A DNA stretch of 8,846 nucleotides from an uncultured Flavobacteriaceae bacterium (GTDB taxonomy: Bacteria; Bacteroidota; Bacteroidia; Flavobacteriales; Flavobacteriaceae), in the NCBI GenBank assembly GCA_913020685.1, contig CAJWAY010000045.1, positions 1 to 8,846 on the forward strand, given 5' to 3'. Position numbers and translations under genes: made by a program. The stretch's first letter is position 1. Every line of letters starts with the position of its first letter. Below are positions 1 through 6,770 of the stretch, piece after piece. The notes below the pieces were generated by a model. The model was not told the DNA's origin. It saw nothing but the letters and a program-made list of their open reading frames with translations, and made no database searches.

Positions 1-848
1 ATAAATCCATTATAATTGTTCTGTTTAACAATATTGATCATTTTGGCATAATCGATTTTAGTTTCATTTCCATCATCATCAAAATCATAGGATTTGGCAC
101 TTACAGATTTAGCATAAGGCATCAATTCTGAAATCCCTTTGTACATATCATACCAATCATTACATCCATCATCCCCCCAAACATCAGCAATACAGAAATT
201 TCCAAAGTCAGGAAGGGTACCACAGTTGTCCAAATTGGTTTTTTTCATTACTTGAGCCAATAAGGATCCATTTGAAGACAACCCACCATGATTTTCAACG
301 ATAATGTTGATACCCATGGTTTTAGAAAATTCACACAATCCAGTCAAACCCTCTACGGACCTATTTATCCATCTTTTGGGATCTTTTTCTCCGACTAGGT
401 TAACCCGAATAGATTGACAACCAAGCTCGGCAGCCAATTCAATCCACTTTTTATGTTGTTCTATACTTCTTTTGATTACCGTTGAGGAAGAATCTGCAAG
501 GTTACCTTCCTCATCTACCATAATCAAAACATTGGAAATATTGTTGTCTTTTGCTCTTGAGTTGAGGGTTTTGGCTAAACTACCCACCTTTTTGCTTGAA
601 ATGGTTCCGTTTTTGAGTTGATCAAAATAAAATTGATTTACATACTCGATTCCTGCAAATCCCATATCGGCAGCATGAATTGCGAAATCATAGGGATTTT
701 TATTCCCAGAGAAGAAAGATTTGTTCATAGACCACTGAGCAAGAGAAATTTTATTTTTTTTAACAACCTTACTAGAAAATATTGAGGCTGGAAATACCAA
801 CCCTAATGTTGATACTCCTGTAAGTGAGAGAAAGTGTTTTCTGTTCAT
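1..848 (-). CDS. Sugar phosphate isomerase/epimerase, exported, TIM-barrel (C-terminus beyond left edge)
   Basis: Reading down from an ATG at 848-846, 282 codons are open to the window edge, so the 3' end is missing, by about 30 residues judging from relatives. The fold is the xylose-isomerase-like/AP-endonuclease-2 TIM barrel. Visible marks are a strand start with KISLAQWS (33-40), GFAGIEYV (63-70), a putative metal-binding Glu in VENHGG (E185), and Asp in LPDFGNF (D214). Just before the edge, AKSYDFDDDG (251-260) fits the conserved late loop of this family. The N-terminus (NRKHFL, then a hydrophobic stretch to about residue 25) resembles a signal peptide with a weakened Tat motif, so the protein is probably exported. 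Members act on sugars or sugar acids, but the substrate cannot be read here. It lies downstream of the nagB fusion on the same strand, 280 bases away, so an operon is possible but not shown. The fold is secure; the exact reaction is not. Confidence 0.85.
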   Translation of the reverse strand, partial: MNRKHFLSLTGVSTLGLVFPASIFSSKVVKKNKISLAQWSMNKSFFSGNKNPYDFAIHAADMGFAGIEYVNQFYFDQLKNGTISSKKVGSLAKTLNSRAKDNNISNVLIMVDEEGNLADSSSTVIKRSIEQHKKWIELAAELGCQSIRVNLVGEKDPKRWINRSVEGLTGLCEFSKTMGINIIVENHGGLSSNGSLLAQVMKKTNLDNCGTLPDFGNFCIADVWGDDGCNDWYDMYKGISELMPYAKSVSAKSYDFDDDGNETKIDYAKMINIVKQNNYNGF

Positions 849-958
849 AATATTTGATTCTTAATTTAATTTTTTTAGTTTAAACACCAATTTCGTTGCA
901 TATATTTTATTCAACACATTTCGCAAACCATACCTAATTATAATTTATACAGTTTAAT

Positions 959-1084
959 TTAAATATGTGCATTGAGATGTTTTCCCTTATAAAGGTGGTC
1001 TACCATAGCTTCTTTTAGAATAAAATCAGCCAAAACTTTTTTATCATAACCCTTGGGATTGCTGATCTTTCCATCACTACATCG
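959..1084 (-). pseudogene. Unidentified gene remnant (about 41 codons, no start codon)
   Basis: On the minus strand, a frame bounded upstream by TAA (1087-1085) runs to a TAA at 961-959. It contains no ATG until late in the frame and reads RCSDGKISNPKGYDKK, then VLADFILKEAMVDHLYKGK, then a short tail ending in HI. The composition (mixed charged and hydrophobic residues, DFILKEAMVDHLYKG helix-like) looks like a real protein C-terminus rather than AT-rich intergenic noise. I do not recognise the family. It lies between the nagB fusion and the exported isomerase on the same strand, so it may be the tail of a gene once between them. Chance cannot be excluded at this length. Confidence 0.4.
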
Positions 1085-1128
1085 TTAATTTTTATTTTCT
1101 AATATATCCAAAAAAATAAGGTTAATAT

Positions 1129-3045
1129 TTAAAAATAGTAACGCTGAAATAACTCCATCGCCTGATAATCAGATAGACCCAGGTCTCTGTAACGTTTTGC
1201 ACTCAAGCGGTTTCTGTCCTCAGCCCGTACCCAAAATTCACGGTCGTCACTGCCCTGAAACATAACGCTGTCCTTCTGAGATTGGTGATAAAATATCGCT
1301 TTACGCTTTCGTAAAACTTGGTCTGGACTCATAGGAACGGCCATCTCGATTTCGTGCACTTCAAATTCTTGCCAAGCTCCTCTGTATAGCCATACCCAAC
1401 AATCCTTCATAAAAGACTTTGACTTTAATAGGCTTACAGAATCAAATAGAATATTCAAGCAAATACGGTGGGTTCCGTGTGGATCAGCCAGATCACCAGC
1501 TGCAAAGATTTGGTGCGGTTTTACAATTTCTATCAATTGACAGGTAATGTCAATATCCTCTTGTGTAGGCTCATTTTTTTTTATTTTACCACTTTCATAA
1601 AAAGGGAGGTTTAGGAAGTGAACTTGATTGTCGGGGATTCCTATGTATCGAGTTGCTGCAAGAGACTCTCTTTTTCTGATGGAACCTTTTAACTTTCTCA
1701 AAGCTAAAGAGTCAACGGTGTTTTTTTCTTTGTGTAGCAACTCCTTTTTCAAATCTATATATAATGAGTTATCATCGCTTATGTCATAATCTATTTCAAT
1801 ATACTTAAGTGCTTCGTCATCAGATACCGCAATGTTTCCAGAGGTTTGGTAGGCCACATGTACCTCATGGCCTTGGGTAACCAACCGATCAAAAGTGCCT
1901 CCCATTGATATGACATCGTCATCAGGATGGGGACTGAAAATAATAGATCTTTTTTTCTTAGGCAAGGCACGTTCTGGTCGATTGCTGTCATCGGAGTTGG
2001 GTTTACCTCCTGGCCAACCTGTAATGGTATTTTGTATACAATTGAACATTTTGATATTGAGATCGTAATAGTTTCCCTCTGAGATCAAAAGCTCTGACAT
2101 TCCATTCTGATTGTAGTCTTCCTCTGTTAATTTTAAAATTGATTTTTTAGTTTTTTCACACAACCAATAAACTGCTTTACATTGATTGGAAAGCTCACTC
2201 CAATCAAAGTTTCCAGTAATCCAAGGTGTTTTAATTCTGGTCAATCCCAATGCTGACTGGTGGTCCAAGACCAAGGTAGTGTTCTTATGTTTTTGAAGGT
2301 ACGAAGTAGGAATATTGGGAGTTATAGAACCCTCTACTGCTTTATGTATAATCTCACTTTTATTGATTCCCCATGCTAAAAGGACAATACGCTTGGCTGA
2401 AAGAATCGTTTTAATCCCCATTGTGATAGCTTTACTGGGAACATTTTCAATACCATGAAAAGCCCCTGCAGCATCATATCGCGTAACGTGATCTAATGAA
2501 ACCAATCGGGTTTGTGAGTTGATATTTGAACCTGGCTCATTGAAACCGATATGCCCAGTTCTTCCAATACCTAACAATTGGAAATCGAGTCCTCCTAAAT
2601 CAGCTATCTTTTTTTCATAGGCTTTACAGTAGCCCCACACTTTCATAGGTTCAATGATTCCTGAGGGAATGTTGATGTTTTCTGAAGGAATATCAATGTG
2701 ATCAAAAAGGTTTTCACGCATAAAAAAATGATAACTGTTAATGTCTGTAGGTTCTAGCCCATAGTATTCATCAAGATTGAAGGTGATCACGTTTTTAAAA
2801 CTTAAACCTTCCTCCCGGTGAAGTTTTATCAACTGATTGTATACACTGATAGGAGAAGAGCCCGTAGCCAGTCCCAAAACACAGGGCAATCCATTAGCTT
2901 TTTTTTCTTTTATAAGTGAAGCTATTTCATCAGCTACTGCTTGAGAGCCTAAAAAAGGTGAATCGAAAGTAACATTATGGAGTTTTTCAAACCGGCATTC
3001 CTCAAAAGCCCCTGGAAACTGATATAAAATTTTTTCCTGTTTCAT
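1129..3045 (-). CDS. nagB: Glucosamine-6-phosphate deaminase fused to PIG-L/LmbE-type deacetylase
   Basis: A 638-residue cytoplasmic protein, about 2.4 times the length of E. coli NagB (266 aa). Residues about 25-285 are the NagB/RpiA-fold deaminase, which converts glucosamine-6-phosphate to fructose-6-phosphate plus ammonia. It shows the phosphate loop GLATGSSP (58-65), the catalytic-base motif NLDEYYG (D92), and GIGRTGHIGFNEPGS (159-173) with ring-opening H165 and E170. At T163 E. coli has Asp141. After a linker, residues about 366-638 form a PIG-L/LmbE zinc deacetylase with HPDDD (373-377) and DPHGTHR (521-527), so the usual ligands H373, D376 and H526 are present. Family knowledge: PIG-L enzymes remove N-acetyl groups from GlcNAc-containing substrates. 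Inference: the fusion may couple deacetylation to deamination, taking the place of a separate nagA. The ATG at 3045-3043 fits the NagB N-terminus and lies 37 bases below a candidate promoter. Both catalytic sets are intact. Confidence 0.95.
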   Translation of the reverse strand: MKQEKILYQFPGAFEECRFEKLHNVTFDSPFLGSQAVADEIASLIKEKKANGLPCVLGLATGSSPISVYNQLIKLHREEGLSFKNVITFNLDEYYGLEPTDINSYHFFMRENLFDHIDIPSENINIPSGIIEPMKVWGYCKAYEKKIADLGGLDFQLLGIGRTGHIGFNEPGSNINSQTRLVSLDHVTRYDAAGAFHGIENVPSKAITMGIKTILSAKRIVLLAWGINKSEIIHKAVEGSITPNIPTSYLQKHKNTTLVLDHQSALGLTRIKTPWITGNFDWSELSNQCKAVYWLCEKTKKSILKLTEEDYNQNGMSELLISEGNYYDLNIKMFNCIQNTITGWPGGKPNSDDSNRPERALPKKKRSIIFSPHPDDDVISMGGTFDRLVTQGHEVHVAYQTSGNIAVSDDEALKYIEIDYDISDDNSLYIDLKKELLHKEKNTVDSLALRKLKGSIRKRESLAATRYIGIPDNQVHFLNLPFYESGKIKKNEPTQEDIDITCQLIEIVKPHQIFAAGDLADPHGTHRICLNILFDSVSLLKSKSFMKDCWVWLYRGAWQEFEVHEIEMAVPMSPDQVLRKRKAIFYHQSQKDSVMFQGSDDREFWVRAEDRNRLSAKRYRDLGLSDYQAMELFQRYYF

Positions 3046-3081
3046 TAATTGGTAAGATTATAAAGTATTGTTTGTCACTCC

Positions 3082-3116
3082 TAAATATAGGTGTATTTAA
3101 TTAAAGATTGATCAAA
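3082..3116 (-). promoter_or_regulatory. Candidate Bacteroidota promoter for the nagB fusion
   Basis: On the minus strand TTTG (3116-3113) is followed after 23 bases by TATATTTA (3089-3082), one base from the Bacteroidota -7 consensus TAnnTTTG with its -33 TTTG at the accepted spacing. The start codon is 37 bases downstream. The spacer holds the 10-base palindrome TTTAATTAAA (3096-3105), which could be an operator or simply AT-rich sequence. Prediction by eye only. Confidence 0.4.
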
Positions 3117-3186
3117 AATAATAGTTTGAAACAATAGAAAACAATCAAATTGCTATAAACTTACATTAATAAAAATTTTTTTCTTA

Positions 3187-3871
3187 ATAATTGAAATCTA
3201 TTATACTTCCATACCTTCCCCATACAATGCCATTGATGGGGAGGTCGCGATTGGAGTTTTGTAAAAATTTATTAAATGGTGGATTGACCCCCTCTCCAAA
3301 ATTTCTTGAATACTTATTAAATTATTCTTACATTCCTATTCAAGTTTTGATTCGTCCAAGGTGGGGGAACTTTATCTATAGTGCAAGTAAGGAGCAAAAG
3401 AAATTAACTCAAATTGAAATGATAAAGGTAACAGGAGCTAAGGTTATTGTCATTGGCTTAATCAATGATATGATGACACAATTCGCTTCCCCTAAATCTT
3501 ATAAAAAAAGGCTTAAAATGGCATATCCGTTGGACTTGACTTTCCGTCAGGCCTTTGAAAATGTGGTCTAACCAAGGAAATCTTTAAAAAAATAATGGAT
3601 CTGGGATTTAATCATGTCTTGACCTCAGAGCAACAACTTATGGCAATAAAGAGATTAGCACTGTTGGTTGAACTTCTAAATATAGCAAAAGACGAACTGG
3701 TGATAATGGCAGGCGCGGGGATCAATGACCAAAATTGTGATTTTTTTTAAAGAAGGTTTTAATTATATATACCTACCTGATAAAGCGCTTGACAAAATAA
3801 CTAATTGCGAACCCATTTCTGACGTAAAAATCATACAACAAGTAGTGGCGTCAGGTTCAAAATTTGTTTGA
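3187..3871 (+). pseudogene. cutC: Decayed cutC (CutC family TIM-barrel protein) with several frameshifts
   Basis: Pieces of one CutC protein lie in order in two alternating frames. Segment 1, from about 3187, reads IEIYYTSIPSPYNAIDG; its likely start is an ATA where ATG is expected. Near the GGGG at 3238-3241 the frame changes to segment 2, LEFCKNLLNGGLTPSP, IPIQVLIRPRWGNFIYS and LDLTFRQAFENV, ending in TAA (3569-3571). Segment 3 returns to the first frame as TKEIFKKIMDLGFNHVLTSEQ and VIMAGAGIND, and stops after eight T's (3741-3748). Segment 4, from 3749 to TGA at 3869-3871, reads KEGFNYIYLPDKAL onward. CutC landmarks are clear (LC-NL--GG-TPS, IRPR-G-F-YS, TF-RAF, VLTS, GAGI). Several are also altered: RPRGG is RPRWG and TFHRAF is TFRQAF. 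Total span (about 228 codons) is near full CutC length. Frameshifts plus missense changes point to a true pseudogene rather than sequencing error. CutC was first linked to copper handling, a role that is disputed. Its end is 12 bases from the end of the convergent esterase gene. Confidence 0.87.
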
Positions 3872-3883
3872 TTAGCAATACAA

Positions 3884-4627
3884 TTATCGCTCAAGCAATT
3901 GGTCTATAGCCTTCCTCACCAATAAAGACATAACCTTATAACCCTGCTCATTTGGGTGAACACCATCGTAGCCATAGCTTTTGATCAAACCATTTTTTTT
4001 ATTAGTCATCGCTCTAAAGTAATCCAAGTAGTAAATGTCATTTTCATTACAGTAGTTTTGGATAATTTGATTAAGTTGGGGTATTTTAGTTTGAGGATTT
4101 TTACCCTTTCTCCATGGATATTCTGCAGCAGGAATTACAGAACATAATATCACTTTGATGCCATGCGCAAGGGCCAGCTCGGCCATCGAAAACAGATGTC
4201 CTGCCACGGTCTCCAAGTCCTTTAACGGAGTATTACCTGCTATGTCGTTTGTTCCAGCCAGAATAACAACTACTTTTGGTCGGAGTGCGATCACGTCCTG
4301 TCTAAAACGCAAAAGCATTTGAGGAGTCGTTTGACCACCAATTCCCCTATTAATATAGTTTTGATTGTCAAACATCTGAGGCATGTATTGGGACCACCCT
4401 TGAGTGATAGAGTTTCCCATAAAAACTACACGACCATCATTTATAACAGGATCTACAACTTTGTTTTGATCATCAAAATAGTTCATTCTTGGCCAATCCA
4501 AATGCATTAAGACTTCCGTAACATTAATGTTGTCAAGCGGTTTTTTTTCTTGGGCTGAAATACTTTTAAAAGTAATCAGTGTGATCAGAAGAATTTTTTT
4601 TATTTTAAAAAATTTTTTAATCTTCAT
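3884..4627 (-). CDS. Secreted SGNH/GDSL-family hydrolase (probable carbohydrate or lipid esterase)
   Basis: A 247-residue serine esterase of the SGNH superfamily. All four blocks are present, numbered from the chosen start: FMGNSITQGW (block I, Ser73), NRGIGGQTT (block II oxyanion Gly), LAGTND (block III, Asn127) and YDGVHPNEQGY (block V, Asp221 and His224). The N-terminus MKIKKFFKIKK followed by LLITLITFKSISA and QE is a signal peptide with cleavage near residue 25, so it acts in the periplasm or outside. Family members remove acyl, often acetyl, groups from sugars or phospholipids; the substrate cannot be told here. I chose the ATG at 4627-4625, which overlaps the symporter stop by 11 bases. 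An ATG at 4648 would add seven polar residues before the signal peptide and overlap by 32. The overlap makes it the last gene of the DUF4212/symporter operon, probably translationally coupled. Confidence 0.92.
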   Translation of the reverse strand: MKIKKFFKIKKILLITLITFKSISAQEKKPLDNINVTEVLMHLDWPRMNYFDDQNKVVDPVINDGRVVFMGNSITQGWSQYMPQMFDNQNYINRGIGGQTTPQMLLRFRQDVIALRPKVVVILAGTNDIAGNTPLKDLETVAGHLFSMAELALAHGIKVILCSVIPAAEYPWRKGKNPQTKIPQLNQIIQNYCNENDIYYLDYFRAMTNKKNGLIKSYGYDGVHPNEQGYKVMSLLVRKAIDQLLER

Positions 4628-6287
4628 CTGGATTTCTAATGTTTTCAATTAATTTTTGGATTTCAGTATCGGGTTCCGGAGTAAAATTTGAAATAGTTAT
4701 AGACACTAGGAAGTTAACCATCATGGCAAAAGAACCAAATCCCTCGGGCGATATTCCAAACCACCAGTCTTTTTCTGTTCCACCACCAAACCACCCAAAT
4801 TTGAATTTTGTCATATAAAATAACATTAAAAGAATTCCAACTACCATTCCTGCAACAGCTCCCTCTTTATTCATTCTCTTACTAAAAATCCCCATCACAA
4901 TAGCTGGAAAGAAGGAAGCTGCCGCCAGACCAAAAGCCAATGCTACTGTGGCTGCAACAAAGCCTGGTGGATTAATACCAAAATACGCTGCTAACATCAC
5001 AGCGCCAACGGCAGATAAGCGGGCAGCGATCAATTCTCCTTTTTCACTGACATCGGGTTTAATCATTTTTTTGATCAAGTCATGGGATACAGATGAAGAA
5101 ATTACAAGCAAAAGTCCCGCAGCTGTAGAAAGTGCAGCAGCAAGAGCACCTGCTGCCATAATGGCAATCACCCAATTAGGTAAATCGGCTATCTCAGGGT
5201 TGGCCAATACCATAATATCTGCATCGACTTTCAATTCATTGATCTTTGGATCAGCTAGATATTGAACCATACCGTCCTGGTTTTTGTCTTCATAAGTAAT
5301 AAGTCCTGTAGCCTCCCATTTGTTAAACCATTCTGGTAAAGAAGCGTAGGCTTTATTGCTTACGGTTTCGATCAAATTGGTTCTTGAAAAAACTGCTACT
5401 GCAGGAGCCGTAGTATATAAAATGGCAATAAATAGTAAAGCCCAACCTGCGGATTTTCTTGCATCGCTCACTTTTTTTACCGTAAAAAAACGAACGATAA
5501 CATGTGGTAATCCTGCCGTTCCTACCATTAGCGCAGCTGTGATGAGAAAAACATCCAGAGTTGATTTTTTACCGGAAGTATACTCGTGGAATCCAAGTTC
5601 ACGGTGTAAACCATCTAATTTATCAAGTAAATAAACCCCATCACTTCCTGAAGAACCAAAGCCTATTTGGGGAATGGCATTACCAGTCACCATCAAAGAG
5701 ATAAAAATAGCAGGCAACATAAAGGCAAAGATCAGAACACAATACTGGGCAACTTGTGTGTAGGTTATTCCTTTCATCCCCCCCAATACAGCATAGAAAA
5801 GAACAATCAACATACCAATCAGCACACCGGTAGTAATATCAACCTCCAAGTAGCGTGAAAAAACCACACCTACCCCTCGCATTTGTCCAGCTATATAGGT
5901 AAATGATACAATCAATGCACAAAAAACAGCTACCCCTCGCGCTATATTAGAATAATAACGATCACCGATAAAATCGGGAACGGTGAATTTTCCAAATTTT
6001 CTTAAATAAGGAGCCAACAAAAGTGCCAATAAAACGTAACCTCCAGTCCAACCCATCAGATAAACTGAACCGTCATAACCGTTAAAAGAAATTATCCCAG
6101 CCATGGAAATAAAAGAGGCGGCAGACATCCAGTCGGCAGCTGTGGCCATTCCATTGGCAATAGGTGGTACTCCCTTACCTGCAATGTAAAACTCTCCTGT
6201 AGAGGAAGCCCTTGATATAATTGCAATTGCAATATATAATGTAAAACTTAGCCCTACAGCAATCCAAATCCAATATTGTAATTCCAT
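4617..6287 (-). CDS. Sodium:solute symporter, VC_2705 family (ActP-like), large subunit
   Basis: A 556-residue inner-membrane protein of the SSS family with about 13 hydrophobic segments. Marks of the VC_2705/acetate-permease branch are FYIAGKGVPPIANGMATAADWMSAASF (in pieces from 33), the GTAGLPHVIVRFFTVK stretch (256-271), and STAAGLLLVISSSVSHDL (387-404), which corresponds to the Na2-site helix of SSS proteins. A soluble insertion at about 303-370 separates two helices and contains DKNQDG (334-339), an EF-hand-like loop. Relatives carry short organic acids such as acetate with Na+; the substrate here is inferred only from family. The start ATG at 6287-6285 shares one base with the stop of the upstream DUF4212 gene (TAATG), a coupling arrangement, and its 3' end overlaps the esterase start. 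Length and both ends are normal for the family. Confidence 0.95.
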   Translation of the reverse strand: MELQYWIWIAVGLSFTLYIAIAIISRASSTGEFYIAGKGVPPIANGMATAADWMSAASFISMAGIISFNGYDGSVYLMGWTGGYVLLALLLAPYLRKFGKFTVPDFIGDRYYSNIARGVAVFCALIVSFTYIAGQMRGVGVVFSRYLEVDITTGVLIGMLIVLFYAVLGGMKGITYTQVAQYCVLIFAFMLPAIFISLMVTGNAIPQIGFGSSGSDGVYLLDKLDGLHRELGFHEYTSGKKSTLDVFLITAALMVGTAGLPHVIVRFFTVKKVSDARKSAGWALLFIAILYTTAPAVAVFSRTNLIETVSNKAYASLPEWFNKWEATGLITYEDKNQDGMVQYLADPKINELKVDADIMVLANPEIADLPNWVIAIMAAGALAAALSTAAGLLLVISSSVSHDLIKKMIKPDVSEKGELIAARLSAVGAVMLAAYFGINPPGFVAATVALAFGLAAASFFPAIVMGIFSKRMNKEGAVAGMVVGILLMLFYMTKFKFGWFGGGTEKDWWFGISPEGFGSFAMMVNFLVSITISNFTPEPDTEIQKLIENIRNPDED

Positions 6288-6535
6288 TAAAATTTGTTTT
6301 TAAATTTTTGATCTAATCGATTCATCAAGTAGATGTAGACAAAAATCAAAATCACAAAAACGTAAATAGCGCCTTGTTGGGCAAACCAGAAGCCAATCTT
6401 GAAACCTGCCATTTGAATTTGATTGAGTTGGTCTACCATTAGAATACCGAACCCAAAGGAAACAGAAAACCATATGGATAAAAGAATAACCAAATACTTC
6501 AAATTAGTTTTCCAATAGGTGTTTTTACTTTTCAT
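6287..6535 (-). CDS. DUF4212 protein, small subunit of the sodium/solute symporter
   Basis: An 82-residue membrane protein with two hydrophobic helices (about 13-34 and 52-72) joined by MAGFKIGFWFAQQGAIYVFV, the signature of DUF4212/putative symporter small subunits, which are almost always encoded just before a VC_2705-type symporter. That is the case here, with a one-base TAATG overlap. It is thought to associate with the large subunit in the inner membrane; its mechanism is not established. The frame is open from an ATG at 6574, which would add 13 residues (MVLFVYLANQTNT). I chose the ATG at 6535-6533 because MKSKNTYWK matches the usual family start and because a promoter-like TATATTTG lies inside the longer frame. 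Confidence 0.93.
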   Translation of the reverse strand: MKSKNTYWKTNLKYLVILLSIWFSVSFGFGILMVDQLNQIQMAGFKIGFWFAQQGAIYVFVILIFVYIYLMNRLDQKFKNKF

Positions 6536-6553
6536 TGTATTGGTTTGGTTCGC

Positions 6554-6561
6554 CAAATATA
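6554..6561 (-). promoter_or_regulatory. Candidate -7 element for the DUF4212/symporter/esterase operon
   Basis: TATATTTG on the minus strand is an exact match to the Bacteroidota -7 consensus TAnnTTTG. It lies 18 bases upstream of the ATG at 6535, giving a short leader of roughly 12 bases. No good TTTG is seen at the -33 distance, so the call is moderate. It supports the internal start for the DUF4212 gene. Confidence 0.45.
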
Positions 6562-6647
6562 CAAATAAAACCAAGCTGAAAAAGTTCGATAGATAGGGGT
6601 GTTATTTTATCATTAAAGTTTAATGAAGTTTTTTGTTTTGAATAATT

Positions 6648-6770
6648 GGCATGTAATGGAGTAGCATAAACTTGACTTCACGAACCCAGGTCGATGACAA
6701 TGATCATCAATACGATGGTCAGTCCCCTTAATATGTCAAGAGACAATAGTCTGGTATTTTATTTTTTCAT
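6648..6770 (-). pseudogene. N-terminal stub of a NagX/HGSNAT-like (COG4299, DUF5009) membrane acetyltransferase
   Basis: From an ATG at 6770-6768 the minus strand reads MKK-stop, then NTRLLSLDILRGLTIVLMII, then VIDLGS-stop, then SQVYATPLHA. This matches the start of heparan-alpha-glucosaminide N-acetyltransferase-like proteins (RLLSLD-LRGLTIA-MI-VN-PGSWS-VY-PL-HA). The stops are TAA at 6761-6759 (position 4) and TGA at 6680-6678, the latter exactly where the family has Trp (TGG to TGA). The conserved NxPGS is VIDLGS. After PLHA similarity ends at once and the remaining 300-plus codons expected of the family are absent, so a large deletion is likely. In several proteobacteria, members named NagX sit in GlcNAc-use loci. 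The stub is short, but frame, order and spacing all fit one known N-terminus. Confidence 0.78.

Noticed and set aside
1791..1991. A 66-codon second frame on the minus strand within the nagB fusion
   Set aside because: It overlaps the PIG-L active-site region, which is clearly coded in the other frame; the second frame has no family features.
4551..4620. T-rich and A-rich runs near the symporter/esterase junction as a terminator
   Set aside because: They lie in the coding sequence of the esterase signal peptide (Lys, Phe and Ile codons) and no stable G+C hairpin precedes them.
4948..5634. Open frames on the plus strand opposite the symporter (4948-5265 and 5356-5634)
   Set aside because: They mirror the codon pattern of the clearly coding minus-strand symporter and resemble no protein family.
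5870..5940. Direct repeat CTACCCCTCGC at 5870-5880 and 5930-5940
   Set aside because: Both copies encode similar Arg-Gly-Val stretches within the symporter (ARGVAV and MRGVGV), so coding coincidence explains them.
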